A stretch of DNA of 64,000 nt from Dactylorhiza incarnata (lineage: Eukaryota; Streptophyta; Magnoliopsida; Asparagales; Orchidaceae), in contig JAWHQI010000049.1 in the NCBI GenBank assembly GCA_033032865.1, positions 1,984,001 through 2,048,000 on the forward strand. Direction: 5' to 3'. Under the pieces are notes generated by a model, which did no database searches, had not been told where the DNA came from, and saw nothing but the letters and a program-made list of their open reading frames with translations. Both the position numbers and the translations under genes were made by a program. Each line of letters starts with the position of its first letter. The stretch's first letter is position 1. Of the stretch, positions 23,740 to 33,408 are shown one piece after another.

Positions 23740-24615
23740 CTAGGCCCGCCTACTATGGGCCTCCAACATCTTGTCTCGAATCAGCCTCACCTGAGCCTCC
23801 GTGTATTCCACAAATTCTGAGCCAAGTGCCTTGGGATCCACATCCTGGATACAAGACAAAGGGGTCCTGCACCTCCATCCATATAAAGCCTCGTACGGTG
23901 CCATGCCTATACTGGCCTGGTGACTGTTGTTGTATAAGAACTCGACTAACAGTAAAAACTTCTCCCATGGCTCCCCGCGGTCCAGAATACATAAACGTAG
24001 GAGGTCCTCCAAGGTCCAGTTGGTGCGCTCTATTTGCCCGTCTGTCTGGGGGTGGAATGCAGTGTTGAATGTCAATTGGGTGCCCAAGTAGGCCTGCACC
24101 GCTCTCCACTCCTTAGAAGTAAACCATCCATCCCAGTCTGACACGAACGTCTTCGGCACCCCATGGTACCGGACAAACAGCTCCATGAACCTCCATACCA
24201 AAACACCGACTGGATCGTCCTTCCTGACTGGAATGAACCTGGCCACCTTCGTCAATCTGTCGACGATCACCCAAATCGAGTCATTTCCCTCACGAGATCG
24301 GGGAAGACCGCGAATAAAATCCATAGCGATGTCGTCGAATTTCCACTCCGGCACCGGAAGTGGCTACAGTAGCCCAGCTGGGTTTCTGCACTCCGCCTTC
24401 ACGAGTTGGCAAGACTCGCAGTGGGTCACAAAATAGGTGATGTCCCTCTTCATACCTGGCCTATACATAGTCCTATTCAAATCCGCTGTCATCTTGGTGA
24501 TACCCGGGTGCACAGAATACTTACTGCTGTGGGCCTCCGCCATAATATCCTCCTGAATCCGGCTCCCTGCCGGTATATACACTCGGCCTCTAAAACTCAA
24601 CAGGCCATCCTTCAA
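23740..24615 (-). pseudogene. G3 integrase H2C2 and catalytic core
   Basis: The N-terminal zinc region (HSSKYSVHPGITKM...HCESCQLVK) is at 24364-24615. It runs through a stop near 24364 into the core: FDDIAMDFIRGLP, TFVSDWDGWFTS (usually SDRDGRF) and FHPQTDGQIERTNWTLEDLLR, supplying the D,D-35-E residues. It is followed by VEFLYNNSHQASIGMAPYEALYG. Several single changes indicate decay, but the catalytic acids are retained. Confidence 0.88.
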
Positions 24616-24780
24616 TGAATAGTCTCCAGCTCAGCCTGCCTCCAAGGCCCTGAAAATTAGTTCAAGCTTGGCATCCTTCCTCTGCCCATCCCTGATGCGG
24701 TCTCGAATGTCGTAAGTGGTACTCATCGCCGCTAAATACTCCTCGTATAGCTCCGGATCGTCCTCGGATACTAAGGAGAT

Positions 24781-25232
24781 CTACATGTCCTCGAACATCC
24801 ATACCAGCTCCATGGCCATCAACTTGGGCTCTGCTCCCGATGTGGTAGCTCTCCTGCTCAGAGCGTCTGCTACTACATTCGCCTTCCCTGGGCGGTAATG
24901 CATCGTGTACTGGTAGTATGATAAAAACTCATCCCATCGTCTTTGTTGGATGTTCAGCTCCTTCTGCGTATCTACGTACTTCAGATTCTTGTGATCTGAG
25001 AATATGTCGCAGTGTACACCGTAGAGGTAGTGTCGCCAGATCTTGAGAGCGAACACAACTGCTCCCATCTCCAAGTCATGCACCGGGTAATTCCGTTCGT
25101 GATTCTTCAACTAGAGGGAGGTGTATGCTATCACGTGCTTGTTCTGCATCAGAATGGCACCCATCCCCTGATATGACGCATCCGTGTACACCTGGAATAC
25201 TTCCCTCCTCGATGGAACGGAAAGGATGGGGG
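24781..25232 (-). pseudogene. G3 RNase H
   Basis: From 25232 leftward the minus strand reads PILSVPSRREVFQVYTDASYQGMGAILMQ, then VIAYTSL, a stop, [39 protein letters not shown] and [16 protein letters not shown]. This is the RNase H domain of a Ty3/gypsy polyprotein. It joins in frame to the RT end LTTAP at 48276 when C2 is removed, which proves that both pieces are one gene. Confidence 0.88.
25228..25232. repeat. TSD of C2 (GGGGG), left copy
   Basis: GGGGG precedes the TGAAAG start of C2 and recurs at 48276-48280 after its CAACA end. Low complexity weakens the match, but the RT-RNase H continuity across it confirms the site. Confidence 0.75.
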
Positions 25233-26544
25233 TGAAAGTGGAGGTTAGCTCTTAAATTAACTCTAGAGGGGGGGGGGGGGGGGGGGTGAATAGAGTTTAA
25301 AACTTTTTCCCTTAGTTTTATTTGCGGAATTAAAAATAGTGATATATATATGTGTATAGAAAGTGAGTAATAAAAACTGAAATAGAAAATCAACACAGCA
25401 CAACACAAAAAGAAATCAAACATAGAAGACACAGGGAGCTATAGTAGTTCCCCACTAAACTTGGGTACGTCTACTCTTCTACCACCCTTGGTAGGAATCC
25501 ACTAGGATATTTGATTAGGTGCCCTCACACCAATGAGCTTTTGACAAGGTGCCCAAAAACCAAGCAGGATTTTTTGATAAGGTGTCTTTCCACCAAGAGG
25601 TAAACTTTTGAAGGGAGTTTTAACCCTGTACACAATGGGATAGAGAGGGGTTGAGATGTTCTTCTCTGTCAAGATGTATAGAGAAGACTCTAGTGGATGT
25701 TGATGTAGAAAAGAACTCCTCTGTCTGATATGAGATGATTGGCAGTTGATTTTGCTGGAGCTTTTCTTTGAAAGAATTGATCTTCCTGTAGCAGATAAAT
25801 CTGAAAGGCAAAAGTGCTTCTCAGGTTGTTGTTGCTCTTTTGAAGATCTGGACTTGCAGCAAATGACTGAGGGAATAAAGTTGATGTTGTTCTCAGTTGA
25901 ATGAAAATGCTGCCATTGAGGAAGAAGAAGATGTTCTTTTTGTTCTACTTTCTCTTCTCTTCCTGTAGCTTTCTCCTTTCTTGATTTTTATTTTGCAGCA
26001 GGAAATCTGAGAGATGGTGTAGCTGTTCTCACAAAATGTGTGTTGCTAAAGGAGGAAGACGATGAGGTTCTGTATTCTGAAAAATGCTGAGGAGGAAGAA
26101 GAAGTAATTTTTAATTTATTTTCTTCCTGTATATTTCTTTCTTTCTTTTTCTCTGTCTATTCTGTACAGCAAAAATTCTGTATTTGATCTGTCGTGAAAG
26201 CTTTATATTGATTCTGTAATATCTTCTTTCCTTCTTTTCCTTTTCTTTTTCAAAATCTCTGACGGACATTTATTGCACATTCCTTATATTAAAGAATATA
26301 TTATTCTGAAGGCGTATTTCTGGGAACTGCAAATGTCACGCCGTATTTTCTTTCCTTTTCCATGAATATATCCTTTTTCGAGGAAATGTCAACGGCTATA
26401 ACTTAAATAATACAGGAAATATATTCTCCTTACTTGATTTGATGGAAAGAGCCGTTGCTTTCGTCGATCTGAGATCAGAGAATAAAATGAATATAATTCT
26501 TCTGAAATTTCTGTGCTTAAATAAGAAATCTTTGATCTGAACAA

Positions 26545-26815
26545 AATTTGTCGACTGCAGACTGGAGTTCGTTGAACGGAAAGATTCGTCGACCGCTGAG
26601 CCTGGATAAAATCGTCGAGCGCTGAACGTCGAGCGCTGAGCTGGAGTTAAAGCGTCGAGCGCTGCACTTAGACAAATTCCTCGACTGCTGAGATGGGTTC
26701 GTCAACCGCTGAGAAATAAGTCTGTTCGTCGAACGCAGAGAGCTTGCCGTTTGTCGAACGCAGAGAGCCATTCGTCGAACGCAGCTAGCCATTCGTCGAA
26801 CGCAGAAACTGAATG
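26545..26815 (-). promoter_or_regulatory. C2 LTR array of GTCGA-type repeats
   Basis: About ten copies of variants of TTCGTCGAACGCAG, alternating with GTCGAGCGCTGA. In the element's own direction this is the first part of the LTR (U3). The other LTR has the array at about 47895-48150, with several point differences. Confidence 0.65.
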
Positions 26816-26894
26816 AAATTTCTAGTTCTAACAGCCAAAACTCTTGACCCATAAACTATACATTGGGGTCAACTTGTCCTTAGTCAACATATAG

Positions 26895-26899
26895 TGATC
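26895..26899. repeat. TSD of N1 (TGATC), left copy
   Basis: TGATC before the LTR start at 26900 is repeated at 34922-34926. The uninterrupted site is seen in the other C2 LTR (TAGTGATCCTAG, about 48236-48246), which confirms the insertion. Confidence 0.97.
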
Positions 26900-27168
26900 T
26901 GATGAGTCCTGATCATATACACAATTATGGACTCATCCGGGCCATTATTCAGTAAATTCACCGCACTTTAGCCTTGTTATAGCTTATATTTGATAATCCA
27001 TGCTAGGTGCACTTTTGGGCCCACTTTGGTGTGATTTCATTTTTTTTATTTTATTATCATTAGTAGTATTCATGTGCTTGTTAAGTGCCACTTTCAGTGG
27101 CTAGATCTGTGGTTGCGCTGGAATAGGAGTCGTGCAAGTGTCCCCGTTGCAATTCTGCACAGGAACAC

Positions 27169-27529
27169 TGCGCACGATCACTTGTTCTACTGCGCACGAC
27201 CACTGGTCGTGCGCCACTGATCGTGCGCACTTAACCCTTTTTCACGAGTTCTGTCTGGTGCAGTGCGCACGATCATCAATGCCAGTGCGCACGACCATCG
27301 GTCGTGCGCCACTGCTCGTGCGCATTGACCATTAAATTCTTGAGTTCTGTTTCATCTATTGCGCACGACCACCGACGCTAGTGAGCACGACCACCGGTCG
27401 TGCGCCACTGGTCGTGCGAACATTTTATTTCATAATTTCTGTCTTTGCAGGTTCCGTCCAGGCAGCGCGCACGATCACCGGACTCTAGTGCGCACGACCA
27501 CTGGTCGTGCGCCACTGACCGTGCGCACT
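27169..27529 (+). promoter_or_regulatory. N1 U3 array of four nested palindromes
   Basis: Units at 27169-27230, 27262-27324, 27359-27420 and 27464-27529. Each has an outer pair of arms (GTGCGCACGATCA...TGATCGTGCGCAC or variants) enclosing an inner hairpin (GCGCACGACCA/TGGTCGTGCGC). Spacers of about 30-45 bp share TTCTGT. The last unit ends about 15 bp before the TATA box. The 3' LTR has the array at about 33678-34038 with a few substitutions. Confidence 0.9.
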
Positions 27530-27544
27530 GTTTAATTCAGCGCC

Positions 27545-27551
27545 TATATAA
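27545..27551 (+). promoter_or_regulatory. N1 5' LTR TATA box (TATATAA)
   Basis: A TATA box directly after the palindrome array, sited for LTR-driven transcription starting about 30 bp downstream. The copy in the 3' LTR is at 34054-34060. Confidence 0.8.
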
Positions 27552-28059
27552 TGACCTGATCGCGAATTAGGTCGGGGGGGACGCAATTTGGCTCCGTTCC
27601 GTCCGCCGTTTTCGCCGTTTTCAGAGGGATTTCATCCCCTAGGCCTCCTCCATCATCCAAGGGCTCGAAAGAAGGGTTCCTACACTCACTTTGATCGCTA
27701 ATGAAGATGTTCTTCGCTTGAGACATGGCCGGATGGTAAATCGCTGGAGAAGACGGGTTCATTGGGAGGTGTGACAGCCCTCCTCTACCCCGGACGCAGT
27801 TGGGACCGAGTTAGGACGCGGATTGACAACCTGGTGCTTCCTACCGTGAATCTACAACGAGACTCCGGATTCGGTCGTATCTCTCGCCCTTTTCCCTCTA
27901 CTTATGTGGTTATAGTGTTGTATTCTCTTTATATCGATGATGAACGCTATGAATGATGTTTAAGATTGCTTATTTCATGATTATGAAATCATTTTGTTCA
28001 TTTGTGTTAATGAGGTGCGCCCCGATCGATTTTCCGCTCCATTACCATGTCCGGTGCCG

Positions 28060-28077
28060 CACTAGCAATTGCTAGTG
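28060..28077. repeat. 18-bp perfect palindrome in the N1 transcribed leader
   Basis: CACTAGCAATTGCTAGTG equals its own reverse complement. It recurs at 34570-34587 (3' LTR) and at 63617-63634 in the divergent N2 LTR, inside a well-conserved block. Confidence 0.9.
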
Positions 28078-28412
28078 GCGTGCTTGTTGAAGAGGTGTTT
28101 GCGACCCTCAATTCGTTAGCCTTCTCGCCCATCCGCCCTTTCGACGCAGCGCGCTCAAGGCCTGCCTAGTCTCCATCCCGCCAATCGAAGCATTGCATAG
28201 CGGCATTGCATAGGAGTAGGCATAGTATTTTATTTAATTACTTGCAAACCAAACCACCCATTCATTATAGCACCGACTAAGGACTTCGATCTCAAGTCCT
28301 TCCTCGAAACTTAACTCCACCTTACTGTGTTCCTCAAGAGACCGACACTCGGGGATTTTCCCCATTATTATTACTTGCGCGACCGGTGCACTTGCCGAAA
28401 TTTTCGCATCAA

Positions 28413-28435
28413 GTTTTTGGCGCCGTTGCCGGGGA
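28413..28435 (+). promoter_or_regulatory. N1 primer-binding site (tRNA-Asp)
   Basis: TGGCGCCGTTGCCGGGGA, a few bases after the LTR end, is the exact complement of the 3' end of plant tRNA-Asp(GTC). This primer is known from Athila-type elements. Confidence 0.88.
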
Positions 28436-28631
28436 ACACAGTCGTGTGAGTTTTCTGGAGAGGGAGAATCTGAGAGAGAAGCCCTTTCATTTGTAAATTG
28501 CATCCTTTAAATTTTATTTCTGTTCTTTTTATTCCGCTTTCTTATTTAATATTAGGTTGCTTTAGTAATTTCTGTTTGGTATAGTGTCTGCATAATAGCA
28601 TTCTTATCTTGAATCGTATTATTTTTACACT

Positions 28632-29828
28632 ATGTGGGCACATCTCAATATTCGTTGCCGTTGGTGTAGAGATACTTCTCACTCTAGTGATGAATGCCCT
28701 ACGGAGAATAGTAGGCATAGTTCCTGCAGCCCAGCATATGGAGCACCGACTTCATCTGGTACTTCATATGGTGCGCGTAAGTCTTATGGCTACTCTGCTG
28801 AGCCTTTACCGTCATACTTCTTTTCGGCTCCAGCCCCCGCTGTGCCAAAGAAGCCCGCTAGGCAGTGCCAGTTTTGTCGGAGCACAGATCATGCCCTGAA
28901 GGATTGTGCTATTTTTCGTCGCCAATTGGACGAGGATGACGAGCCGGATATCCGGATCGTCCCGAATCCTAACTCTGGCGGCACACCTTCAACATCCGGT
29001 TTTGTGTCATTGCCACCTTCACATCTTGAAGGGTATGGCGTTGACACAGTCACCAGATGTGTGGCTGATTTGGGCACCGACATTGCTGAGTCTATTCTCC
29101 CAGTGCATCCACCACTTCTAGTGGATTCGATTCTTCCCGCTGTTGTGCACACTACACTCGTCTCCGACGACATTGTCGATGAGGTGTCACAAGAGGAGGC
29201 GGTTGTTCAGAGTGTTGTGCCTATTCCTATGGAGGAGGACAACCTTCTAGGTGAAGAGGAGTCTCCCTTAGCACCGGTGGAGGAAGTCCAAATCCTAAGC
29301 TTGGCCACCGTTGATCCCGCCGAGCCTTGTATCATTGATGACAATGCAAGCATTATTTTGCTTCCCCAACCTGATGGGAGTGAGACCGGGACCGCTCCCC
29401 CGATGTTTGATCATTTACGTCTTTCGTCTCTTTTATTTCCTGACCCCCTTTCGTCATCTGAGCCGGTGCAGGTTGAGTCTTCACAGGTGCTTCAGGAGGA
29501 CTTGGAGCTGTTTGCTCAAGTCAATGATAAGAGCATCCTCTCATGTGAGGAGGTTTATTCCCCCTCCGTAGAGGAAGCTCCATTCATTGCCTTTTCCTCC
29601 TACTACCTCCCTGTTGATGATACCTTGCTAGGCAAGGATGTGTTTCGTGAGATGAGCGAGGACCAGGCCTCCTCCTTTTCTTACGTTCTCTACCCTCTAC
29701 CTGTGAGGAGCAGGTATCTTTATTTAAGTAGAGGGGTGACTGTTCTATCACCGTATCGGTACTCGTTACTGACACGCATATTAGAACAGTTACCTGTGCA
29801 CTTCTCCTTCCATAGGCCCATTAGCTAG
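28632..29828 (+). CDS. N1 ORF1: two-zinc-knuckle acidic protein
   Basis: A 398-residue open frame starting about 200 bp after the primer-binding site. Two CCHC knuckles are at residues 9-22 (C9, C12, H17, C22) and 79-92 (C79, C82, H87, C92), separated by a Ser/Tyr/Pro-rich linker. After them come about 300 residues rich in Glu, Asp, Pro, Ser and Val, with clusters such as MEEDNLLGEEE. No capsid-like helical domain, protease or RT motif is visible. CCHC knuckles bind nucleic acid and in retroelements belong to the nucleocapsid part of Gag, so an RNA-binding or packaging role is likely but inferred. The intact frame, next to near-identical LTRs, suggests recent selection or recent origin. It is driven by the LTR promoter. 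Confidence 0.85.
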   Translation: MWAHLNIRCRWCRDTSHSSDECPTENSRHSSCSPAYGAPTSSGTSYGARKSYGYSAEPLPSYFFSAPAPAVPKKPARQCQFCRSTDHALKDCAIFRRQLDEDDEPDIRIVPNPNSGGTPSTSGFVSLPPSHLEGYGVDTVTRCVADLGTDIAESILPVHPPLLVDSILPAVVHTTLVSDDIVDEVSQEEAVVQSVVPIPMEEDNLLGEEESPLAPVEEVQILSLATVDPAEPCIIDDNASIILLPQPDGSETGTAPPMFDHLRLSSLLFPDPLSSSEPVQVESSQVLQEDLELFAQVNDKSILSCEEVYSPSVEEAPFIAFSSYYLPVDDTLLGKDVFREMSEDQASSFSYVLYPLPVRSRYLYLSRGVTVLSPYRYSLLTRILEQLPVHFSFHRPIS

Positions 29829-30036
29829 AACTTTTATATTTTCAAATAAGTCGTGCTGGGATGACATTAACCCCAGTAGTTATCCTTATTTTTCCTGAAA
29901 CTTTATTTTGTTTGGTTTAGTTGAGTTTTTGTTAATGCTATGAATGTCTCGCTGCGTGTGCTGACTCCTGTTTGTGCGTAAACTGCACGGTGAATGGAGT
30001 TTTTACTAAAATTTTGGCCGCTGAAAAATTCCTAAA

Positions 30037-30116
30037 GCGCACGATCACTGATCGTGCGCACTACTTATAGCGCATGACCACTGGTCGTGCGATCGGCCCA
30101 GATTTTTATAAAAAAC
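30037..30116 (+). promoter_or_regulatory. N1 internal promoter: two U3-type palindromes and a TATA box
   Basis: GCGCACGATCACTGATCGTG is the first 20 bases of the palindrome at 30037-30060, and GCGCATGACCACTGGTCGTG begins the one at 30070-30091. They are the same arms as the LTR array. TATAAAAAA follows at 30107, 16 bp after the second palindrome. The order and spacing repeat those of the LTR promoter. ORF2 starts about 160 bp downstream at 30269. Promoter function is inferred from layout. Confidence 0.7.
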
Positions 30117-30268
30117 CCCGTCCGCCCGAGCCCTTCGCGCACGACCTAGGGTTCTCGTTTGCGATCGCCCGTGTGCCGCTTCTGCCCGCTTGCCGCCGAT
30201 CGTGCACCTCCTTCCCTTCCGGTGAGCTCATCCTCTATTTCTCCTCCTTCCTTCGGCCGCCTACCACC

Positions 30269-31537
30269 ATGAGCTCCCGTGATCGTCAAAATGTCTACCA
30301 ACGCTCTGGCCGAACTTCTGCCTCTCCCGCTCAGATCCTTGCTAGGATGGCTACCTTTTCCAAAGATTCGCACACGAGGCGATTCAACTCTCTTAAGGAG
30401 AAGCCGTTCCTATCGCAGCGTCTAGTGGATTGGAACGAGTTGAATTCTATCGGCGATAATGGAGAGTTGTGCAAGGCCGTCCGCCAACGTTATTCCTTCG
30501 ATCACTGGAGTGGGGTGCTTGGGTGCGATGATCTCGGCTACCGGGAGCTCTCCTTGGAATTTCTCGCTACATTTGAGTGGGAAGTGTTGCCCTCCGGCCA
30601 ACGTCCGGGAAAGTGCTCTTTCCGAATTTTGGGCAAGGTTTACACTCTCTCCTTATCCGAGTTGGCGGTGTGCGCTGGATTTTACACTGAAGCCGAGGCC
30701 GCGACGATCCCTTTTCTGGACTTGGATGTCTCCTTCCCAGATGGCGTTACTCCGCGTGCTGCGTGGGGTGCTCTTACGGGTCGTGATGAGGAATACGTGG
30801 CCAGAAAAAGCAAATCCACATGGATCGTCGCGCCTGCTCTCCGATACCTGCAGCACATCCTTAGCCACTCTCTTGTCGCCCGTGCCCTTAGTCAGAATGT
30901 AGTGGGGTGGCAGGATCTGATCTCCCTCTATAGTATGGAATTTCGGCAGCCCTTGCATCTCGGCTACATGTTGGCCTTCTTCTTCCATCACGAGGCTACC
31001 TACGGTCTCACCGGTGCCATTGGTGGTGCCTACTATATCACCCGCATTGCCAAAAGCTTGGGGGTTTGGAGTCTTCTGCCTCCGATGGTGCAGGTGACTG
31101 CACCCTCTTTCATCACGCGGGCCACCATGGTGAGTGTCCATCTATTACGGGTCGTGGGGAAGAAGAGTAGTCGACGTTTTGTGGTCGTGATGCCAGGAGA
31201 TGCGCCTAGGGAGAGGCATGACGATGAGGAGCACGGAGAGCCGGCTGAGCCGCCAAATACTCACCGCGAGGTAGCCCTTCTGCAGCCGCGAAGGCATTCA
31301 TTTCAGCAGGAGCGGAGAGCCAAGGAAGAGGGCAGTTCTTCTAGAGCGCCGGAGGTGCCAAGTTTCGATCGGCGCCTCTCCGATTTGGAGGCAAACCAGT
31401 ACTGGCTTACGGATTTCGTCTATCAGCAGGCATTGCGGGGAGGGCTAAATATTCCCCCACCTCCGGGGCGGGCCGCATCATCTTCCAGACGGTCGCCGTC
31501 CGTTGTGGTGCTAGATAGCGACAGCGACGACGAGTGA
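30269..31537 (+). CDS. N1 ORF2: ATHILA-ORF1-like protein with C-terminal SUMO-interaction-like motif
   Basis: The frame is open from 30074, but the internal TATA box lies at 30107 and CCACCATGAG at 30269 is a good plant start context, giving 422 residues. Residues about 60-290 resemble the ATHILA ORF-1/plant-mobile-domain fold: YRELSLEFLATFEWE, KCSFRILGKVYTLSLSELAVCAGF, WGALTG, KSKSTWIVAPALRYLQHILSHSLVARALSQNVV, LISLYSM and LGYMLAFFFHH. A charged linker follows. The end is VVVLDSDSDDE, which has the form of a SUMO-interacting motif (hydrophobic core, then acidic/serine run). GKKSSRR could be a nuclear signal. The function of this family is unknown. It is the second gene of N1, intact, and may have its own promoter. 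Confidence 0.82.
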   Translation: MSSRDRQNVYQRSGRTSASPAQILARMATFSKDSHTRRFNSLKEKPFLSQRLVDWNELNSIGDNGELCKAVRQRYSFDHWSGVLGCDDLGYRELSLEFLATFEWEVLPSGQRPGKCSFRILGKVYTLSLSELAVCAGFYTEAEAATIPFLDLDVSFPDGVTPRAAWGALTGRDEEYVARKSKSTWIVAPALRYLQHILSHSLVARALSQNVVGWQDLISLYSMEFRQPLHLGYMLAFFFHHEATYGLTGAIGGAYYITRIAKSLGVWSLLPPMVQVTAPSFITRATMVSVHLLRVVGKKSSRRFVVVMPGDAPRERHDDEEHGEPAEPPNTHREVALLQPRRHSFQQERRAKEEGSSSRAPEVPSFDRRLSDLEANQYWLTDFVYQQALRGGLNIPPPPGRAASSSRRSPSVVVLDSDSDDE

Positions 31538-33408
31538 TCTTCCCCCCTGCATGCGAGATATTCTAATCCTTGTTTTCTGTTTAGTTTCTTTTGTTGAGTC
31601 GTATGAACTCCTTATCTTTTATTAATTGTAATAATAACATTTTGCTTGTGGAATGCTCTTCTGGGCATAGTTTATTTATTCAGCTTTTTCTGTTCCCTTA
31701 TTTTGTGTGTGAGTGCTCAATATTGATGGCAGGAACAAGTTCACTCCCATGGGTGATAACTTAGATTTCTTGATTTTTTTTTGTGCTCTCACATGTTTAG
31801 TTCAGTTTTCACTATTTTTGTTGCTCTAGTGTATAACTTTCAGGTGGCCTTTGTTTCTCATGATGGCGGACGTTGCGGACTGTTCTTGATCTTAAACGCC
31901 AATCGTCTGGTATGCTCATTTCTGAGCATTGGGTAACACTTCCTCCCCTCTTTCAGCTTCAAATTTCTAGATATCGTGTTTAGCTTAAGTCTGGGGGAGC
32001 GGTTGTTATTATCCACTGTGCACGAGCTGCATTGCATACTAGAAGGTTGCTTTTTATTTATCATTTTCATTATCATCGTTGTATTCTTCTCACACCACTT
32101 CTCCCACTTGAGTGCGTGCTTGTCTTTTTGTTGTTGTTCCGTTTAAACTAGTTGGTTGGAATGTGAAATAGGTTGTTAACGCAGGAATTATTATTTGGAG
32201 TGCGATGTTGACTCATGTAGTGTTCTAGTCACTTCGCATGCTATGGTAGAATTTGTGTAGAACTAGGTTTTCTTTATGCATCTAATTTATGTTTAGTATT
32301 TCTGCGTAAATTTAGATTTAATATACTCAAGTGGTGAATTTGTATGGAATTGACGTTAACCCGGTGTTGTGTGTGTGCGATTGCTAGTCGTGTGTTGCTC
32401 GAGTCGGGAGGAAGGTTTATCTTTCTCGTGGGCTAAGAACTTGCCCCAAGCGACTCTCGAAGCATTGGTGAGAGCTACTCGTTGAGTCAAGCATGATGTA
32501 GGCCACCCTTTGGCTAGTTTGAGCTTTGTTATTCCATGTCCATTTCATTCACCTTTGCGAGCCAAATTTGTGCCTACCAATCCTTTGTTCAGCTCCTCTT
32601 CATCCACCAAAGCCTGAAGCCTATCCTACACCCGCAACCAAAAATGTTTTTAACTGTGCTCATAATTTTCAACTTGTGTGGTGTTTGGAACCATTGTGTT
32701 ATGAAGGGAAAATAAAGTTTATCCGCTGATTTTGAACCAACCGGAGGATACATAAAAGAAGAAAAATATGTAAAAGAAAAAAAAAAGTAGTTTGAAAAAA
32801 AAAATCCTCCTGAGCTAAAAACAGAAAATCTGTTGGAATTTGTGAAGTAGGCCGTGCGCACACCTGGTTTTCATGATAAGTCTGGGGGTGTGTCACACGA
32901 GCGTAGTTTGTGGTTTTGTGGGGTGCAGCGTTCCGATAGCTCACTTGGGTTGCGCAGCCATCGTGTTTAACTTTGAATATCATACCGTAACCTAAGCCTC
33001 GTTTTAATCCTATAAGTCCTACTGATTTGATTTGCGAGTTTGCTAGCGCCGTGGAGAGAGTGTGACCGGGCGAGCGTATGGTTCACGACGTTGATGGATT
33101 TCAGCGGAGTTATTCCTAAGCCCCGATCTTTTGCAACACCCGCCTCAGTGTCTCGTCACTTTCATACTGGGCATGATCGTCAAATTCTTCATAATTCACC
33201 AACAGAGTAGGACTAAATCTTTACTTACGCTTTAATACTTATGTAAATTAGTGAGCATAATTAGAATCTTCTTCTACTAGAATTTCTACTCGCATGCGTA
33301 CGTTACTTCGCACCGTACTCCCTTGTGTAATTCTCTATGTTAACTATCGTTTTCGCGCTCCGCCGGATTCGTTTGCTCGGGACGCGCAAACAGTTAAGTC
33401 TGGGGGTG
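31538..33408 (+). other. N1 3' non-coding region with repeated polypurine-like tracts
   Basis: Nearly 1.9 kb without a convincing ORF. AAGTCTGGGGG occurs three times: 31986-31996 (followed by AG), 32877-32887 and 33396-33406. The last lies directly before the 3' LTR and is the polypurine tract. The others may be internal plus-strand primers or remnants. Confidence 0.6.

Larger units (their letters stand above)
25233..26899 (-). repeat. C2 3' LTR, larger part
   Basis: Matches 46586-48275 up to the N1 insertion point and resumes at 34927. It differs by a run of about 20 G at 25266-25286 (6 G in the other LTR). TCGACGAA-type repeats occupy about 26545-26815. Confidence 0.92.
26900..28411 (+). 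repeat. N1 5' LTR
   Basis: Starts TGATGAGTCCTG and ends TTCGCATCA. Layout: conserved 5' part, four nested-palindrome units (27169-27529), TATA box (27545), transcribed part with a perfect 18-bp palindrome (28060-28077), and a C/T-rich end. Confidence 0.97.

Noticed and set aside
27169..27529. CRISPR-like repeat-spacer appearance of the N1 palindromes
   Set aside because: Spacers share sequence, repeats are nested hairpins of variable length inside a plant LTR, and there are no cas genes.
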